Shown: one piece after another, positions 45,678 to 54,226 of the stretch
How the letters are laid out: each line of letters starts with the position of its first letter
How positions within the stretch are numbered: the first letter of the stretch is position 1
NCBI RefSeq assembly: GCF_965204935.1
Contig: NZ_CBDBFO010000002.1
Reading direction: 5' to 3' (one strand)
DNA: 64,000 bases
DNA from: Hoeflea_A sp965204935
GTDB lineage: Bacteria > Pseudomonadota > Alphaproteobacteria > Rhizobiales > Rhizobiaceae
Made by a program: the position numbers and the translations under genes
The notes under the pieces: model-generated
Database searches by the model: none
Told to the model about the DNA's origin: nothing
Seen by the model: only the letters and a program-made list of their open reading frames with translations

Positions 45678-46222
45678 TGGCGGGAATTGACGAGACGCGC
45701 CCATTTATCCCGGTGCGGATTGCTGTGCTGACCGTTTCGGACAGCCGAACCCTGGACGATGACAAGTCTGGCACGACATTGGCGACCCGCATCACCGATG
45801 CGGGCCACAAGCTGGCCGCCCGGGATATCGTGACGGATGACAAGGACAAGATCGCCGCGCAGGTTCGCAGCTGGGCCGACGATCCGGACGTCGACGTCAT
45901 CATCACCACCGGCGGGACCGGCTTTACCGGACGCGATGTCACGCCCGAGGCCGTCATGCCGCTCTTCGAAAAACAGATGGACGGTTTTTCCGAGGTCTTC
46001 CACCGCATCTCCTATGACAAGATCGGCACGTCAACCATCCAGTCGCGGGCGACCGGCGGCGTGATCAACGCGACCTATGTGTTTGTCCTGCCCGGCTCAC
46101 CCGGCGCCTGCAAGGATGCCTGGGACGGGATATTGAGGCAGCAGCTCGATTACCGGCATATGCCGTGCAACTTCATCGAAATCATGCCGCGGCTCGACGA
46201 GCACCTGAAAAGGGGTAAATGA
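45677..46222 (+). CDS. moaB: Molybdenum cofactor biosynthesis protein B
   Basis: 181 residues of the MogA/MoaB fold: IAVLTVSDSRTLDDDKSG, TTGGTGFTGRDVTPEAV (molybdopterin/nucleotide site), FVLPGSPGACKDAWDG. It adenylylates molybdopterin before molybdenum insertion, or has an equivalent role. ATG overlaps the ispE stop by one base. No other molybdenum cofactor gene is in the window, so the ispE coupling is positional only. Confidence 0.92.
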   Translation: MAGIDETRPFIPVRIAVLTVSDSRTLDDDKSGTTLATRITDAGHKLAARDIVTDDKDKIAAQVRSWADDPDVDVIITTGGTGFTGRDVTPEAVMPLFEKQMDGFSEVFHRISYDKIGTSTIQSRATGGVINATYVFVLPGSPGACKDAWDGILRQQLDYRHMPCNFIEIMPRLDEHLKRGK

Positions 46223-46253
46223 GGCCGTTGGTGTGTCCGTCCCTGCCGAGATT

Positions 46254-47057
46254 TCAATCACCTGAAACTGCAGCCACGGATTTGCGCAACGCTTCGGCGA
46301 ATTCACCGATATAGTAGATGTCGTTGTGGCCGGTGCCTCCAATGACGATATCAGAGCGGAGATCCGCCGCTGCCTCGCGCAATGGCTTCGACCGTTTCGC
46401 TGGTACCACGTCGTCATTTTCGGCGGTGATGATTGCCACGGGAAGAGCAAGCTTTCCCAGTGTTTCGGCCGACTCCATGTGGTGGCGCAGGAGCGGACGG
46501 ACCGGCAGCCAGGGATAATGGGCCGCCGCGAGTTCCTTCAATGAATCGAACGGCGTTACGAGCACCAAACCTTCCAGCTCACGTTTGGCGGCAAGGTCGA
46601 CAGCGACCGATGCCCCGATGCTGAAACCAACCGCAACGACACCGTTCTGCGATTTCCCGGCGAGATGATCATATGCAAGCGCGGCGTCCGCAAACAACGC
46701 CTTTGAGGACGGGCGCCCGCTGCTTGGACCGTATCCGCGGTAATGCAGCGCGGCGATTTCGTGATCGGGGAAAATCTGATGCAGCACGGTGGCCATTGTG
46801 TTGGCACTCCACGCATTGCCGCCAAATCCCAGCAACACGGGCCGCTCGGCGATTTCACCCGCGGCCGGCGCGACGCGCACAAGGACGACGTTTTCGCCGT
46901 CTTCGGTCGCCAGTTGGACGGTGCGGCTGCCCGGCGGTGCCCCTCCCTGGCCAACGAGCCCTGCCGGAAAAATCAGATGCGTCTGCAAAAAATAGGCGGC
47001 GACAATCACTGCCGTGTAAAAGGTGGCCAGGGCGATGATGACCTTGACTATCCACAC
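46254..47057 (-). CDS. Alpha/beta hydrolase, membrane-anchored
   Basis: 267 residues from GTG 47057. An N-terminal hydrophobic span (VIIALATFYTAVIVAAYFLQ) is followed by an alpha/beta hydrolase domain: nucleophile VGFSIGASVAVDLA (Ser), Asp in IITAENDDVVP, His in IGGTGHNDIYY; oxyanion part LGFGGNAWSANTM. This is the YpfH/BEM46-like class. The substrate is unknown. An IS110-family element begins within a few bases upstream of its start codon, so the native promoter may have been displaced. Confidence 0.86.
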   Translation of the reverse strand: MWIVKVIIALATFYTAVIVAAYFLQTHLIFPAGLVGQGGAPPGSRTVQLATEDGENVVLVRVAPAAGEIAERPVLLGFGGNAWSANTMATVLHQIFPDHEIAALHYRGYGPSSGRPSSKALFADAALAYDHLAGKSQNGVVAVGFSIGASVAVDLAAKRELEGLVLVTPFDSLKELAAAHYPWLPVRPLLRHHMESAETLGKLALPVAIITAENDDVVPAKRSKPLREAAADLRSDIVIGGTGHNDIYYIGEFAEALRKSVAAVSGD

Positions 47058-47063
47058 GCGCTG

Positions 47064-48480
47064 TCAAATCTCCCTGAAGACCGTATGTCCGTTTCTACCG
47101 GTGAGGTGGCTCGCCCTACACTGCACGTTCGAGGGTTGCTCGGATGGGCTGAGCCGATCCTCATCACAGGAGGACGAGCCGTGGCAGATTATAGAGAAGC
47201 ATTTGTCGGAATCGATGTTGCCAAATTGAGAAACGCCATCGCGATTGCCGATGCGGGCCGTGAGGGAGAAGTTCGCTTCTTCGGAGAAGTCGACGCTTGT
47301 GTCGCAAGCATGCGCCGGACCATTCAGCGGATCGCCGACAGATTTGATCGACTGCATTTTTGCTATGAGGCCGGACCGACAGGCTATGGGCTCTATCGGC
47401 TCATCCGTTCTCTCGGGCATGAATGCACGGTCGTCGCCCCGTCGCTGATCCCAAGGAAGCCTGGCGACCGGGTGAAGACGAACCGCCGGGACGCTCTCTC
47501 GCTCGCCCGGCTTTTGCGCGCCGGCGAGCTTACTGCGGTGTGGGTTCCCGATGCAGGCCACGAGGCGATGCGGGATCTCGTCCGCGCACGGTCGGCAGCG
47601 GTCGAGGTGCTGCGGGTCCATCGCCAGCAGGTGAGCGCTTTCATGCTCAAGCACGGCCGCGTCTATCCGCGCAAGAAAGGCTGGACGATGCGCTATTTGC
47701 GCTGGTTGCAGGAACAGACGTTCGATCACCCGGCGCACCAGATTGCGCTCCAGGAAATGGTTGAAGCCGTACGCATCTCCAAAGAGCGGGTTGAACGGCT
47801 GGAGCGCACCATCGAGGAGTTCGTTCCGGCCTGGTCGTTGGCACCGGTCGTACGAGCGCTCCGGACTTTGCGTGGCGTGGACCTGATCGTCGCTGTGACA
47901 TTCGTCACCGAAGTTGGCGACGTGAGCCGGTTCGAAAGTCCGCGCCAGCTCATGGGATATCTCGGCCTCGTTCCCGGTGAGCGCTCGACTGGCGACACTA
48001 TCAGGCGCGGCGGCATCACCAAGGCAGGAAACAGCCGGGTGCGCCAAATGCTGGTCGAGAGCGCCTGGGCCTATCGGCATCCGCCCAGGGTCGGGATAAA
48101 GAAGCTGTACAGACTGGAGCAGGCGTCACCGCGCGTGCGCGAGATCGCATGGAAGGCGCAGAGCCGCTTGACGGCCCGGTACCGAACGCTGAGTGGACGC
48201 GGCAAGCGGCCAACGGTGGTCTGCACTGCGGTCGCCCGCGAACTGGCCGGCTTCATGTGGGCCGTTGCCAGGGAGGCGCAGGCAAGCTGATCTTGCCCTT
48301 GTGGCAACACGAAACTCGCGCATGGGCGGAGGCGGGACCACGGCAGGGAAATGTCCGTCGAATGCTTTGTGGCCGGCTACTGGCCGACGCCCGCTGTAAG
48401 ACAGGAACAGACCCGGACGCACAATCGGAAATGCGGTAGCCAACCCGCGCATCAGAGCTTGATCACCGACGTCCTTCAGT
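47064..48480 (+). mobile_element. IS110-family insertion sequence, second type, approximate ends
   Basis: Contains a transposase gene distinct from the IS1111-type pair. The ends are approximate: I found neither clear terminal repeats nor a target duplication, as usual for IS110. Non-coding sequence runs about 115 bases before and perhaps 190 bases after the transposase. It lies between the start of the alpha/beta hydrolase gene and the damaged 3' end of an enoyl-CoA hydratase gene. Confidence 0.7.
47181..48290 (+). CDS. IS110-family transposase, second type
   Basis: 369 residues. N-terminal DEDD domain: FVGIDVAKLRNAIAIADAG, CYEAGPTGYGLYRLI and KTNRRDALSLARLLRAGEL; C-terminal Transposase_20 domain: LRTLRGVDLIVAVTFVTEVG and MGYLGLVPGERSTGDTIRRGGITKAGNSRVR with the serine in GERST. 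GTG 47181 has an AGGAGG site 8 bases upstream. Not closely similar to the 339-residue transposases in the window. The reading frame is intact. Confidence 0.93.
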   Translation: MADYREAFVGIDVAKLRNAIAIADAGREGEVRFFGEVDACVASMRRTIQRIADRFDRLHFCYEAGPTGYGLYRLIRSLGHECTVVAPSLIPRKPGDRVKTNRRDALSLARLLRAGELTAVWVPDAGHEAMRDLVRARSAAVEVLRVHRQQVSAFMLKHGRVYPRKKGWTMRYLRWLQEQTFDHPAHQIALQEMVEAVRISKERVERLERTIEEFVPAWSLAPVVRALRTLRGVDLIVAVTFVTEVGDVSRFESPRQLMGYLGLVPGERSTGDTIRRGGITKAGNSRVRQMLVESAWAYRHPPRVGIKKLYRLEQASPRVREIAWKAQSRLTARYRTLSGRGKRPTVVCTAVARELAGFMWAVAREAQAS

Positions 48481-49352
48481 TCCGCCTCCACCCATGCGCG
48501 ATCAATATCATGAACAGCCGATCTCCTCCTCGTTCTGGATCGGCCGGATATTCGACGTGCCAAACCTTGACAGCGGACATCAGAGCTTCCGGACCTGCCC
48601 ATTCCAGAAGCGAAGCGGGATGCACCCTTCTTCGCCTCTTCCAGCACCGGTTTTTCACCCTCAACGCCCTCCAGGCGCAACGCATCGCCGATATCCATGC
48701 CCCACTGACGATAGGCTGTCATCCTGTCCGTCCTGAGGCAGGTCTGCGGAAAGCGTGCAAGGTCCGTCGCCAAGGCAACGGCTTCAATCAATGCGTTTCC
48801 CTCGGCAACAAGCCGGTTGGCAAGGCCGATACCGAACGCCTCCTCAGCCGCCACCGGCCGCCCTGTCAGGATCATGTCCATGGCGCGGCTGTGGCCGATG
48901 AGGCGCGGCAGACGCACATTGCCGCCGTCGATGAGCGGCACGCCCCAGCGGCGGCAGAATACGCCGAAGACGGCGCTTCTCGACGCAACCCGCATGTCGC
49001 ACCAAAGCGCGAGCTCGAGCCCGCCGGCCACTGCATGGCCTTCCACAGCGGCGATCACCGGTTTCGACAAAAGGCGCCGTGTCGGGCCCATCGGGCCCTC
49101 ACCGACCGGATCATAGTCCAGTTCCCCGCCGGAAACGGTGTGCAGGTCAAATCCGGCGCAGAAAGTCCCGCTATCACCATAAAGAACGGCAGCCGACTGG
49201 CTTTCGTCCGCATCAAATGATTCGAATGCGGAAACCAGCAAGCCGGCGGTTTCAGGATCGACGGCATTGCGCCGTTCAGGCCGGTTGATCGTCACGATGG
49301 TGACCGGCCCCTTCTTTTCCACCTTGACCTTTTCGCCTGACATATCGCCCAT
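48126..49352 (-). CDS. Enoyl-CoA hydratase family protein, abnormally extended C-terminus
   Basis: Residues 1 to about 256 are a normal crotonase: TINRPERRNAVDPETA, oxyanion FCAGFDLHTVSGG and VEGHAVAGGLELALWC, ending ASRFASGMGRSGSS. Family members stop here, often as GRSGSF. In this frame 151 unrelated residues follow and overlap the transposase gene on the other strand. At 48579-48582 the out-of-frame bases read TGATG; a single lost T in an AGCTTCTGATG sequence would explain the lost Phe-stop. So the gene is probably frameshifted at its last codon; function may persist with an added tail. Confidence 0.75.
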   Translation of the reverse strand: MGDMSGEKVKVEKKGPVTIVTINRPERRNAVDPETAGLLVSAFESFDADESQSAAVLYGDSGTFCAGFDLHTVSGGELDYDPVGEGPMGPTRRLLSKPVIAAVEGHAVAGGLELALWCDMRVASRSAVFGVFCRRWGVPLIDGGNVRLPRLIGHSRAMDMILTGRPVAAEEAFGIGLANRLVAEGNALIEAVALATDLARFPQTCLRTDRMTAYRQWGMDIGDALRLEGVEGEKPVLEEAKKGASRFASGMGRSGSSDVRCQGLARRISGRSRTRRRSAVHDIDRAWVEAELKDVGDQALMRGLATAFPIVRPGLFLSYSGRRPVAGHKAFDGHFPAVVPPPPMREFRVATRARSACLRLPGNGPHEAGQFAGDRSADHRWPLAASTQRSVPGRQAALRLPCDLAHAR

Positions 49353-49525
49353 CGTGCACTCCCGGATATTTCCCTAGACCGATGCGATGCTGGCACCGGC
49401 GCTGAATTCGGTCAACGCCGGGTCTTGAAACTTCTGTTCACAAGCGCCAATTTTGTTCTTGATATGTTCTCATTCCTTTGTTAGGAATAAATTCACAAAC
49501 AGCACAGAGACGGAAGGCTGATTCC

Positions 49526-50406
49526 ATGAGCGAACTGGAGCATTTCAGGCAAAATGCGCTCGATCCCGCAAACCGGGCCGATGTCGCCGACGCGCTTGCA
49601 GCACGATCCGGCATGCGCATCGAAATCGACCGCCGGCGCGGACGCGGTGCCGGAATCAATCCGAGCGGGCGCTATGAGAACCAGACCCGTCATGTCTTTG
49701 ATGACGGCTGGGAGACGCTGGAAGACCTTCCGGCTTTCAAGACGGAGGTTCAGGTCGAGCGCCCGCGGACTGTCATCACGCGAAACGAATCGCCGGATAT
49801 CTCGTTCGACCGCTCGATCAATCCCTATCGCGGCTGCGAACACGGTTGCATCTACTGTTTTGCACGCCCCACACACGCCTTCATGGGACTGTCTCCGGGT
49901 CTCGATTTCGAATCGCGTCTTTTTGCCAAACCCGACGCACCGAAGCTTCTGGAGCGGGAACTCGCAAAGTCAGGATACAAACCGCGGGTCATTGCCATCG
50001 GCACCAACACAGACCCCTATCAGCCAATCGAGAAGAAGTGGCGCATCGTGCGGCAGATCCTGGAAGTGCTGAATGCATGCAACCATCCGGTCGGCATCGT
50101 GACGAAATCGGCAACCGTGCTGCGCGACACCGATATCCTGTCGCAAATGGCGGAAAAGGGCCTCGTCAAGGTTGCGGTCTCCGTGACGACACTGGACCGG
50201 CAACTGGCACGCACCATGGAGCCGAGGGCCTCGACACCGGTGCGGCGGCTTGAGGCGATCAAGGGTCTTGCCGATGCGGGCATTCCGGTCGCCGTGATGG
50301 CATCGCCCGTCATTCCGGGTCTGAACGACCACGAGATGGAACGCATTCTCGATTCGGCCAAGGCCGCCGGCGCCTCGACGGCGAGCTATATTTTGCTGCG
50401 CCTGCC
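49526..50406 (+). pseudogene. PA0069-type radical SAM protein, 5' part, cut by IS66 element
   Basis: Codons 1 to about 294 from ATG 49526. Radical SAM cluster motif CEHGCIYC (Cx3Cx2C) in NPYRGCEHGCIYCFARPTH; SplB-like core VIAIGTNTDPYQPIEKKWR and GIVTKSATVLRD. The frame ends where the inserted element supplies TAA right after RLP. The rest of the protein continues at 53035. Removing the element and one target repeat gives SYILLRLPLEVSPLFRDW, a full-length family member of about 385 residues. Confidence 0.9.
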
Positions 50407-50529
50407 GTAATACCGGCATAACACCGGGCAGCATTGTGTTTTGATTTGTCATTTCCGGTGGTGCGGCAAATCGACTCGATCAGCGCTGCTGGGGTTCTCA
50501 CCGAGATGTTTTTGTGAGTCGATGAGGTT

Positions 50530-52170
50530 ATGTCGGATTTCCCACCTCACGCACTTGATGATCTGTCGAATACAGAACTCAAAGATCTGGTTGTGACCCT
50601 GCTCGGCGAGGTGGCCGAGTTGAAGCAAATCGTCGCTGAACAAAATCAGGTGATTGCCGAACAGAAACAGACAATTGCCAATCTGCGCGACGAGGTCGCT
50701 CGATTAAAAGGGGTGAATGGGCGACCGGACATCAAGCCGAGCAAACCAAGCGGCATGAACCAGGCCAGCGAGAAAAAGGCGCGTAAGAACGGCAATAAAA
50801 GCTGTGGACGCGGCAAAAAGAAGCCACCTCGGCACGGTTCAATGAAAGACCGGATTGTAAAAGCGGACGTTCCAGAGGGTTCCCGCTTCAAAGGGTACGA
50901 GGACTTCCTCGTTCAGGATCTCATCATTCAGCCAGTGACCACCCGGTTTCGGCGCGAGCGCTGGTTGACACCTGATGGTAAGACTGTCGTGGCTCCGCTG
51001 CCACAGGGCCTCAAGGGCCATTTTGGTGCCGAACTGCGCCGTTTTGTGCTGATGCAATACCATCAAGGCCAAGTCACTGTGGGACGATTGGTAAAGCTCC
51101 TGAGCGAAATCGGCATAGATATCTCCGAGCGCCAGGTCATGCGGTTTTTGAATGAGGGTCATGAGCATTTTGCCTTGGAAGCACGCGCAATATTGCAGAC
51201 GGGATTGGACGCGGCGTCATGGGTGACGGTCGACGACACCGGGGCACGCCACAAAGCCCAAAACGGCTACTGCACCCAGATCGGCAATGATCGGTTTTCC
51301 TTCTTTTCCACAACCGGTTCTAAAAGCCGCATCAACTTTCTCGAACTCCTGCGGGCCGGGCATGAAGACTATGTGATCAACGCCGATGCACTTGCCTATA
51401 TGCAGCAGCGTTCTCTCAATGCTCCGGTTCGCCAGTTGTTGATTGACGCTGAAGATAAGTATTTCCCGAACTGCGCAGACTGGCAGGCCCATCTCGACCG
51501 GCTCGGGATCACTGCACTGAAAGTCACACCTGATCCCACGCGCCTTGCCACCGAGGGTGCGTTATGGGGCAGTATCAGCGCACATGGCTTGCTCACCGAT
51601 ACGGTGATCGTCAGTGATGATGCCAAACAGTTCAAAGTCGGCGATCATGCGTTGTGTTGGATTCACGCCGAACGGTTGGTGCATAAGCTCAACACCTTCA
51701 CAGATAAGCACTATGCCATTCAACAGCGCACCCGCAGGCTGATCTGGCTCTACTATGAATGCCTCAAAACCTACCGTCTCAACCCAAGTCCACAGCGCAA
51801 GGCGGTCTTGCAAAACCGCTTCGACCAGATATTCCGCCACCGAACCGGTTTTGCAGCCCTTGATAATCTGTTGAGGCGATTGCACGCCAACAAGGCTGAA
51901 CTGCTGATGGTTCTGGAGCATCCGGAAATACCGCTGCACACCAACGGTTCCGAGAACGATATCCGAGTTGTTGTAGTCAAGCGCAAGATTTCAGGTGGGA
52001 CGCGCAGTGACATTGGTCGGACCAACCGCGACACCTTCTTGTCGCTGCTCAAGACCTGCAACAAACTCGGCATCTCGTTTTGGGACTATTTGGGGGATAG
52101 GCTGGGCCTCAATGGGAAACCGGTGCCCGCTCTGCCGCAACTCGTAGGCCAGTCTCATTTTGCATCCTGA
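50530..52170 (+). CDS. tnpC: IS66-family transposase
   Basis: 546 residues. N-terminal coiled coil (VAELKQIVAEQNQVIAEQKQ), basic linker with a lysine-rich stretch, a zinc-finger-poor N-terminal region, and the IS66 DDE core: WVTVDDTGARHKAQNGYCTQ (first Asp), VIVSDDAKQFKVGDHALCWIHAERL (second Asp) and HTNGSENDIRVVVVKRKISGG (Glu). ATG 50530 begins the coiled-coil domain. Complete frame, so probably active. Confidence 0.93.
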   Translation: MSDFPPHALDDLSNTELKDLVVTLLGEVAELKQIVAEQNQVIAEQKQTIANLRDEVARLKGVNGRPDIKPSKPSGMNQASEKKARKNGNKSCGRGKKKPPRHGSMKDRIVKADVPEGSRFKGYEDFLVQDLIIQPVTTRFRRERWLTPDGKTVVAPLPQGLKGHFGAELRRFVLMQYHQGQVTVGRLVKLLSEIGIDISERQVMRFLNEGHEHFALEARAILQTGLDAASWVTVDDTGARHKAQNGYCTQIGNDRFSFFSTTGSKSRINFLELLRAGHEDYVINADALAYMQQRSLNAPVRQLLIDAEDKYFPNCADWQAHLDRLGITALKVTPDPTRLATEGALWGSISAHGLLTDTVIVSDDAKQFKVGDHALCWIHAERLVHKLNTFTDKHYAIQQRTRRLIWLYYECLKTYRLNPSPQRKAVLQNRFDQIFRHRTGFAALDNLLRRLHANKAELLMVLEHPEIPLHTNGSENDIRVVVVKRKISGGTRSDIGRTNRDTFLSLLKTCNKLGISFWDYLGDRLGLNGKPVPALPQLVGQSHFAS

Positions 52171-52323
52171 ACAGCCACTCTTCGGCAAGATCGAGATTGC
52201 ATTGCGCGACAGCTGGATTGTGAAGATGCGGTCGACATGACATTTCCAATCTTGCATTGTGGCGATGGTTCATCCGTCTGACGGCGCAATCATATCGACA
52301 CATATAGCAGGACGTTTCACACA

Positions 52324-52911
52324 ATGGCTCAGGCTGGCAATCAACTTGATATAGTTCGTCTCAGCATCACGTTGCGGGATGTGAAGCCCAGGGTCACAAG
52401 ACGAATGGATGTCCCTGCGAACACATGCCTTAATGACCTCCACTTATACATTCAGGCCGCAATGGGGTGGCACAACTGCCATCTATGGGAATTTGAGGCG
52501 ATCCGGTATGAGCAAGTTGTCACTTGGAGTGCTGATAGTGATCAGTATTTCTCCAGCCCCAAATCAGACGCCTCTGCTACCGTTCTCGACGTCATAGACT
52601 TTTTGCAAGGCAAACCCGAATTCAATTACCTCTATGATTTCGGAGACTCATGGAGACACAAAATCCGTATTGGAAAGATTCAGTCGGCACATAAGGACAG
52701 ACAGTATCCATATCTTGTTTCCGGTAGCGGGCGTTGTCCACTTGAGGACATAGGAGGCGTATGGGGATACTCTGAATTCTTGGCAGCATTCGAAAACCCG
52801 GATTCTGAATACCGGGAGTACTATCCCGATTACTTCGATGGAAGTGACAACTGGAATCCGGAAGACGCGGAACTTGAAAAAAGGCGAGCAGCTATTGCGC
52901 GATTCCAATAG
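52324..52911 (+). CDS. Plasmid pRiA4b ORF-3 family protein (IS66 passenger)
   Basis: 195 residues. Hallmarks of the pRiA4b_Orf3 domain: VRLSITLRDVKPRVTRRMDVP, LHLYIQAAMGWHNCHLWEF, YLYDFGDSWRHKIRI and the ending with CPLEDIGGVWGYSEFLAAF. Function unknown. It lies inside the inverted repeats of the IS66 element, 153 bases after the transposase, and its codon use is more AT-rich than the host genes, so it travels with the element. An independent promoter is possible. Confidence 0.85.
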   Translation: MAQAGNQLDIVRLSITLRDVKPRVTRRMDVPANTCLNDLHLYIQAAMGWHNCHLWEFEAIRYEQVVTWSADSDQYFSSPKSDASATVLDVIDFLQGKPEFNYLYDFGDSWRHKIRIGKIQSAHKDRQYPYLVSGSGRCPLEDIGGVWGYSEFLAAFENPDSEYREYYPDYFDGSDNWNPEDAELEKRRAAIARFQ

Positions 52912-53034
52912 AATCCCCACCCCAGCCACCGCAAGCACAATTCCCCCATTCGTTGATGCCTCCAGAAAATCATGGAAACAGAAAGAGCGTCCGCTCTGAC
53001 GCCTGAATTCTGCCCGGTGTTATGCCGGTATTAC

Positions 53035-53319
53035 CGCCTGCCGCTCGAGGTCAGCCCCCTGTTCCGCGACTGGCTGCTGCGCCACTATCCGGACCGCTAC
53101 CGCCATGTCATGTCGCTGGTGCGCTCGATGCGCGGCGGCAAGGACTATGATGCCGAGTTCAGCAAGCGCATGAAGGGCAGCGGTCCCTATGCGTGGCAGT
53201 TGGCGCGGCGTTTCGAGATCACCACCAAGAAACTTGGGCTGGACAAGAAATGGCGTGCTTTGCGCACAGATCTTTTCACCCCGCCGCACGGCACCGGCGT
53301 GCAGCTCAATCTCTTGTAG
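53035..53319 (+). pseudogene. PA0069-type radical SAM protein, 3' part
   Basis: The last ~95 codons of the gene started at 49526: RLPLEVSPLFRDWLLRHYPD, HVMSLVRSMRGGKDYD, MKGSGPYAWQLARRFE and a final RTDLFTPPHGTGVQLNLL. It begins with the second copy of the 8-base target duplication. An ATG-started frame at 52972 runs into it through the IS end, but that start lies in the element. Confidence 0.9.
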
Positions 53320-53524
53320 ACATCAAGTTCCGTCATGACCGTTCCACCCCGACTGCGTTCATGACGGCGGCTCCCTCCAACAAGCCGCAGCCGGATTCCT
53401 GCCACCGTGCCTCACACGGGAATCCGGTCTTCACGGAGCAATCGATCCGGCTTCTGCCGTCCGGACAATGCTCCCTCAAGGAGGGACTTGCAGGGGATCG
53501 GGTGGGCGTGCGAGTTTGCCGCAC

Positions 53525-54217
53525 ATGGCTCGCACCCCACCCGATTCTCGCAAACGAAATCTCCGAAACCGGGCTGCGAATGGTGAACAGGCGACCCTTT
53601 TTGCTCTGACGGAAGGCGGGCCGGATTATTCCCTGGAGCGTGAAGCCGGCGCACCTGCGAGCCGGATCGCCGGCGCCGATGAAGCCGGACGCGGACCGCT
53701 GGCCGGGCCGGTCGTCGCCGCCGCTGTGATCCTCGACCCCGACCATGTGCCGAGCGGGCTGGACGATTCGAAGAAACTGACCGAAGCCAAACGCGTCCTG
53801 CTCTTCGACCAGATCCTGTCATCGGCCATGGTCGCGGTCGCATCATCCGGGCCATCCCGGATTGACGATACAGATATACGCAAGGCAAGCCTTGACGCCA
53901 TGAGACGGGCGATCGCGGCCTTGTCCAGCCCGCCGGATCACGCGCTGATCGACGGAAGGGATGTGCCGCCAGGCGTCATCTGTCCGGCACGGGCGATCGT
54001 CAAGGGCGATGCCCGTTCGCTGTCGATTGCCGCCGCCTCGATTGTCGCCAAGGTTACCCGTGACCGCATCATGGCGCGCGCGGCGGGCGACTTCCCGGCA
54101 TTCGGCTTCGACCGCCACGCGGGCTACGGCACCGCGGCACACCGCAAGGCGATCGCCGAAACCGGCCCCTGCCCGCTGCACCGCATGAGTTTCAGGCCCA
54201 TGCGGCGCGATCTGTAG
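53525..54217 (+). CDS. rnhB: Ribonuclease HII
   Basis: 230 residues from ATG 53525 (MARTPPDSRKRNL). RNase HII motif AGADEAGRGPLAGPVVAAAVIL with the first catalytic Asp-Glu, SKKLTEAKR, the third acidic residue in HALIDGRDVP, and SIAAASIVAKVTRDRIM near the C-terminus. It removes ribonucleotides and RNA primers from DNA. Convergent with ribN; 10 bases separate the two stop codons. Confidence 0.95.
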   Translation: MARTPPDSRKRNLRNRAANGEQATLFALTEGGPDYSLEREAGAPASRIAGADEAGRGPLAGPVVAAAVILDPDHVPSGLDDSKKLTEAKRVLLFDQILSSAMVAVASSGPSRIDDTDIRKASLDAMRRAIAALSSPPDHALIDGRDVPPGVICPARAIVKGDARSLSIAAASIVAKVTRDRIMARAAGDFPAFGFDRHAGYGTAAHRKAIAETGPCPLHRMSFRPMRRDL

Positions 54218-54226
54218 CGATTTCGG

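Larger units (their letters stand above)
50407..53034 (+). mobile_element. IS66-family element (single-transposase type) with passenger gene
   Basis: 2628 bases bounded by perfect 25-base inverted repeats (50407-50431 and 53010-53034, beginning GTAATACCGGC), flanked by the 8-base target duplication CGCCTGCC (50399-50406 and 53035-53042). The 8-base duplication fits IS66. It has only one transposase gene, no TnpA or TnpB, as in the ISBst12-like subgroup, plus a second gene of the pRiA4b ORF-3 type. It disrupts a radical SAM gene. Confidence 0.93.
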
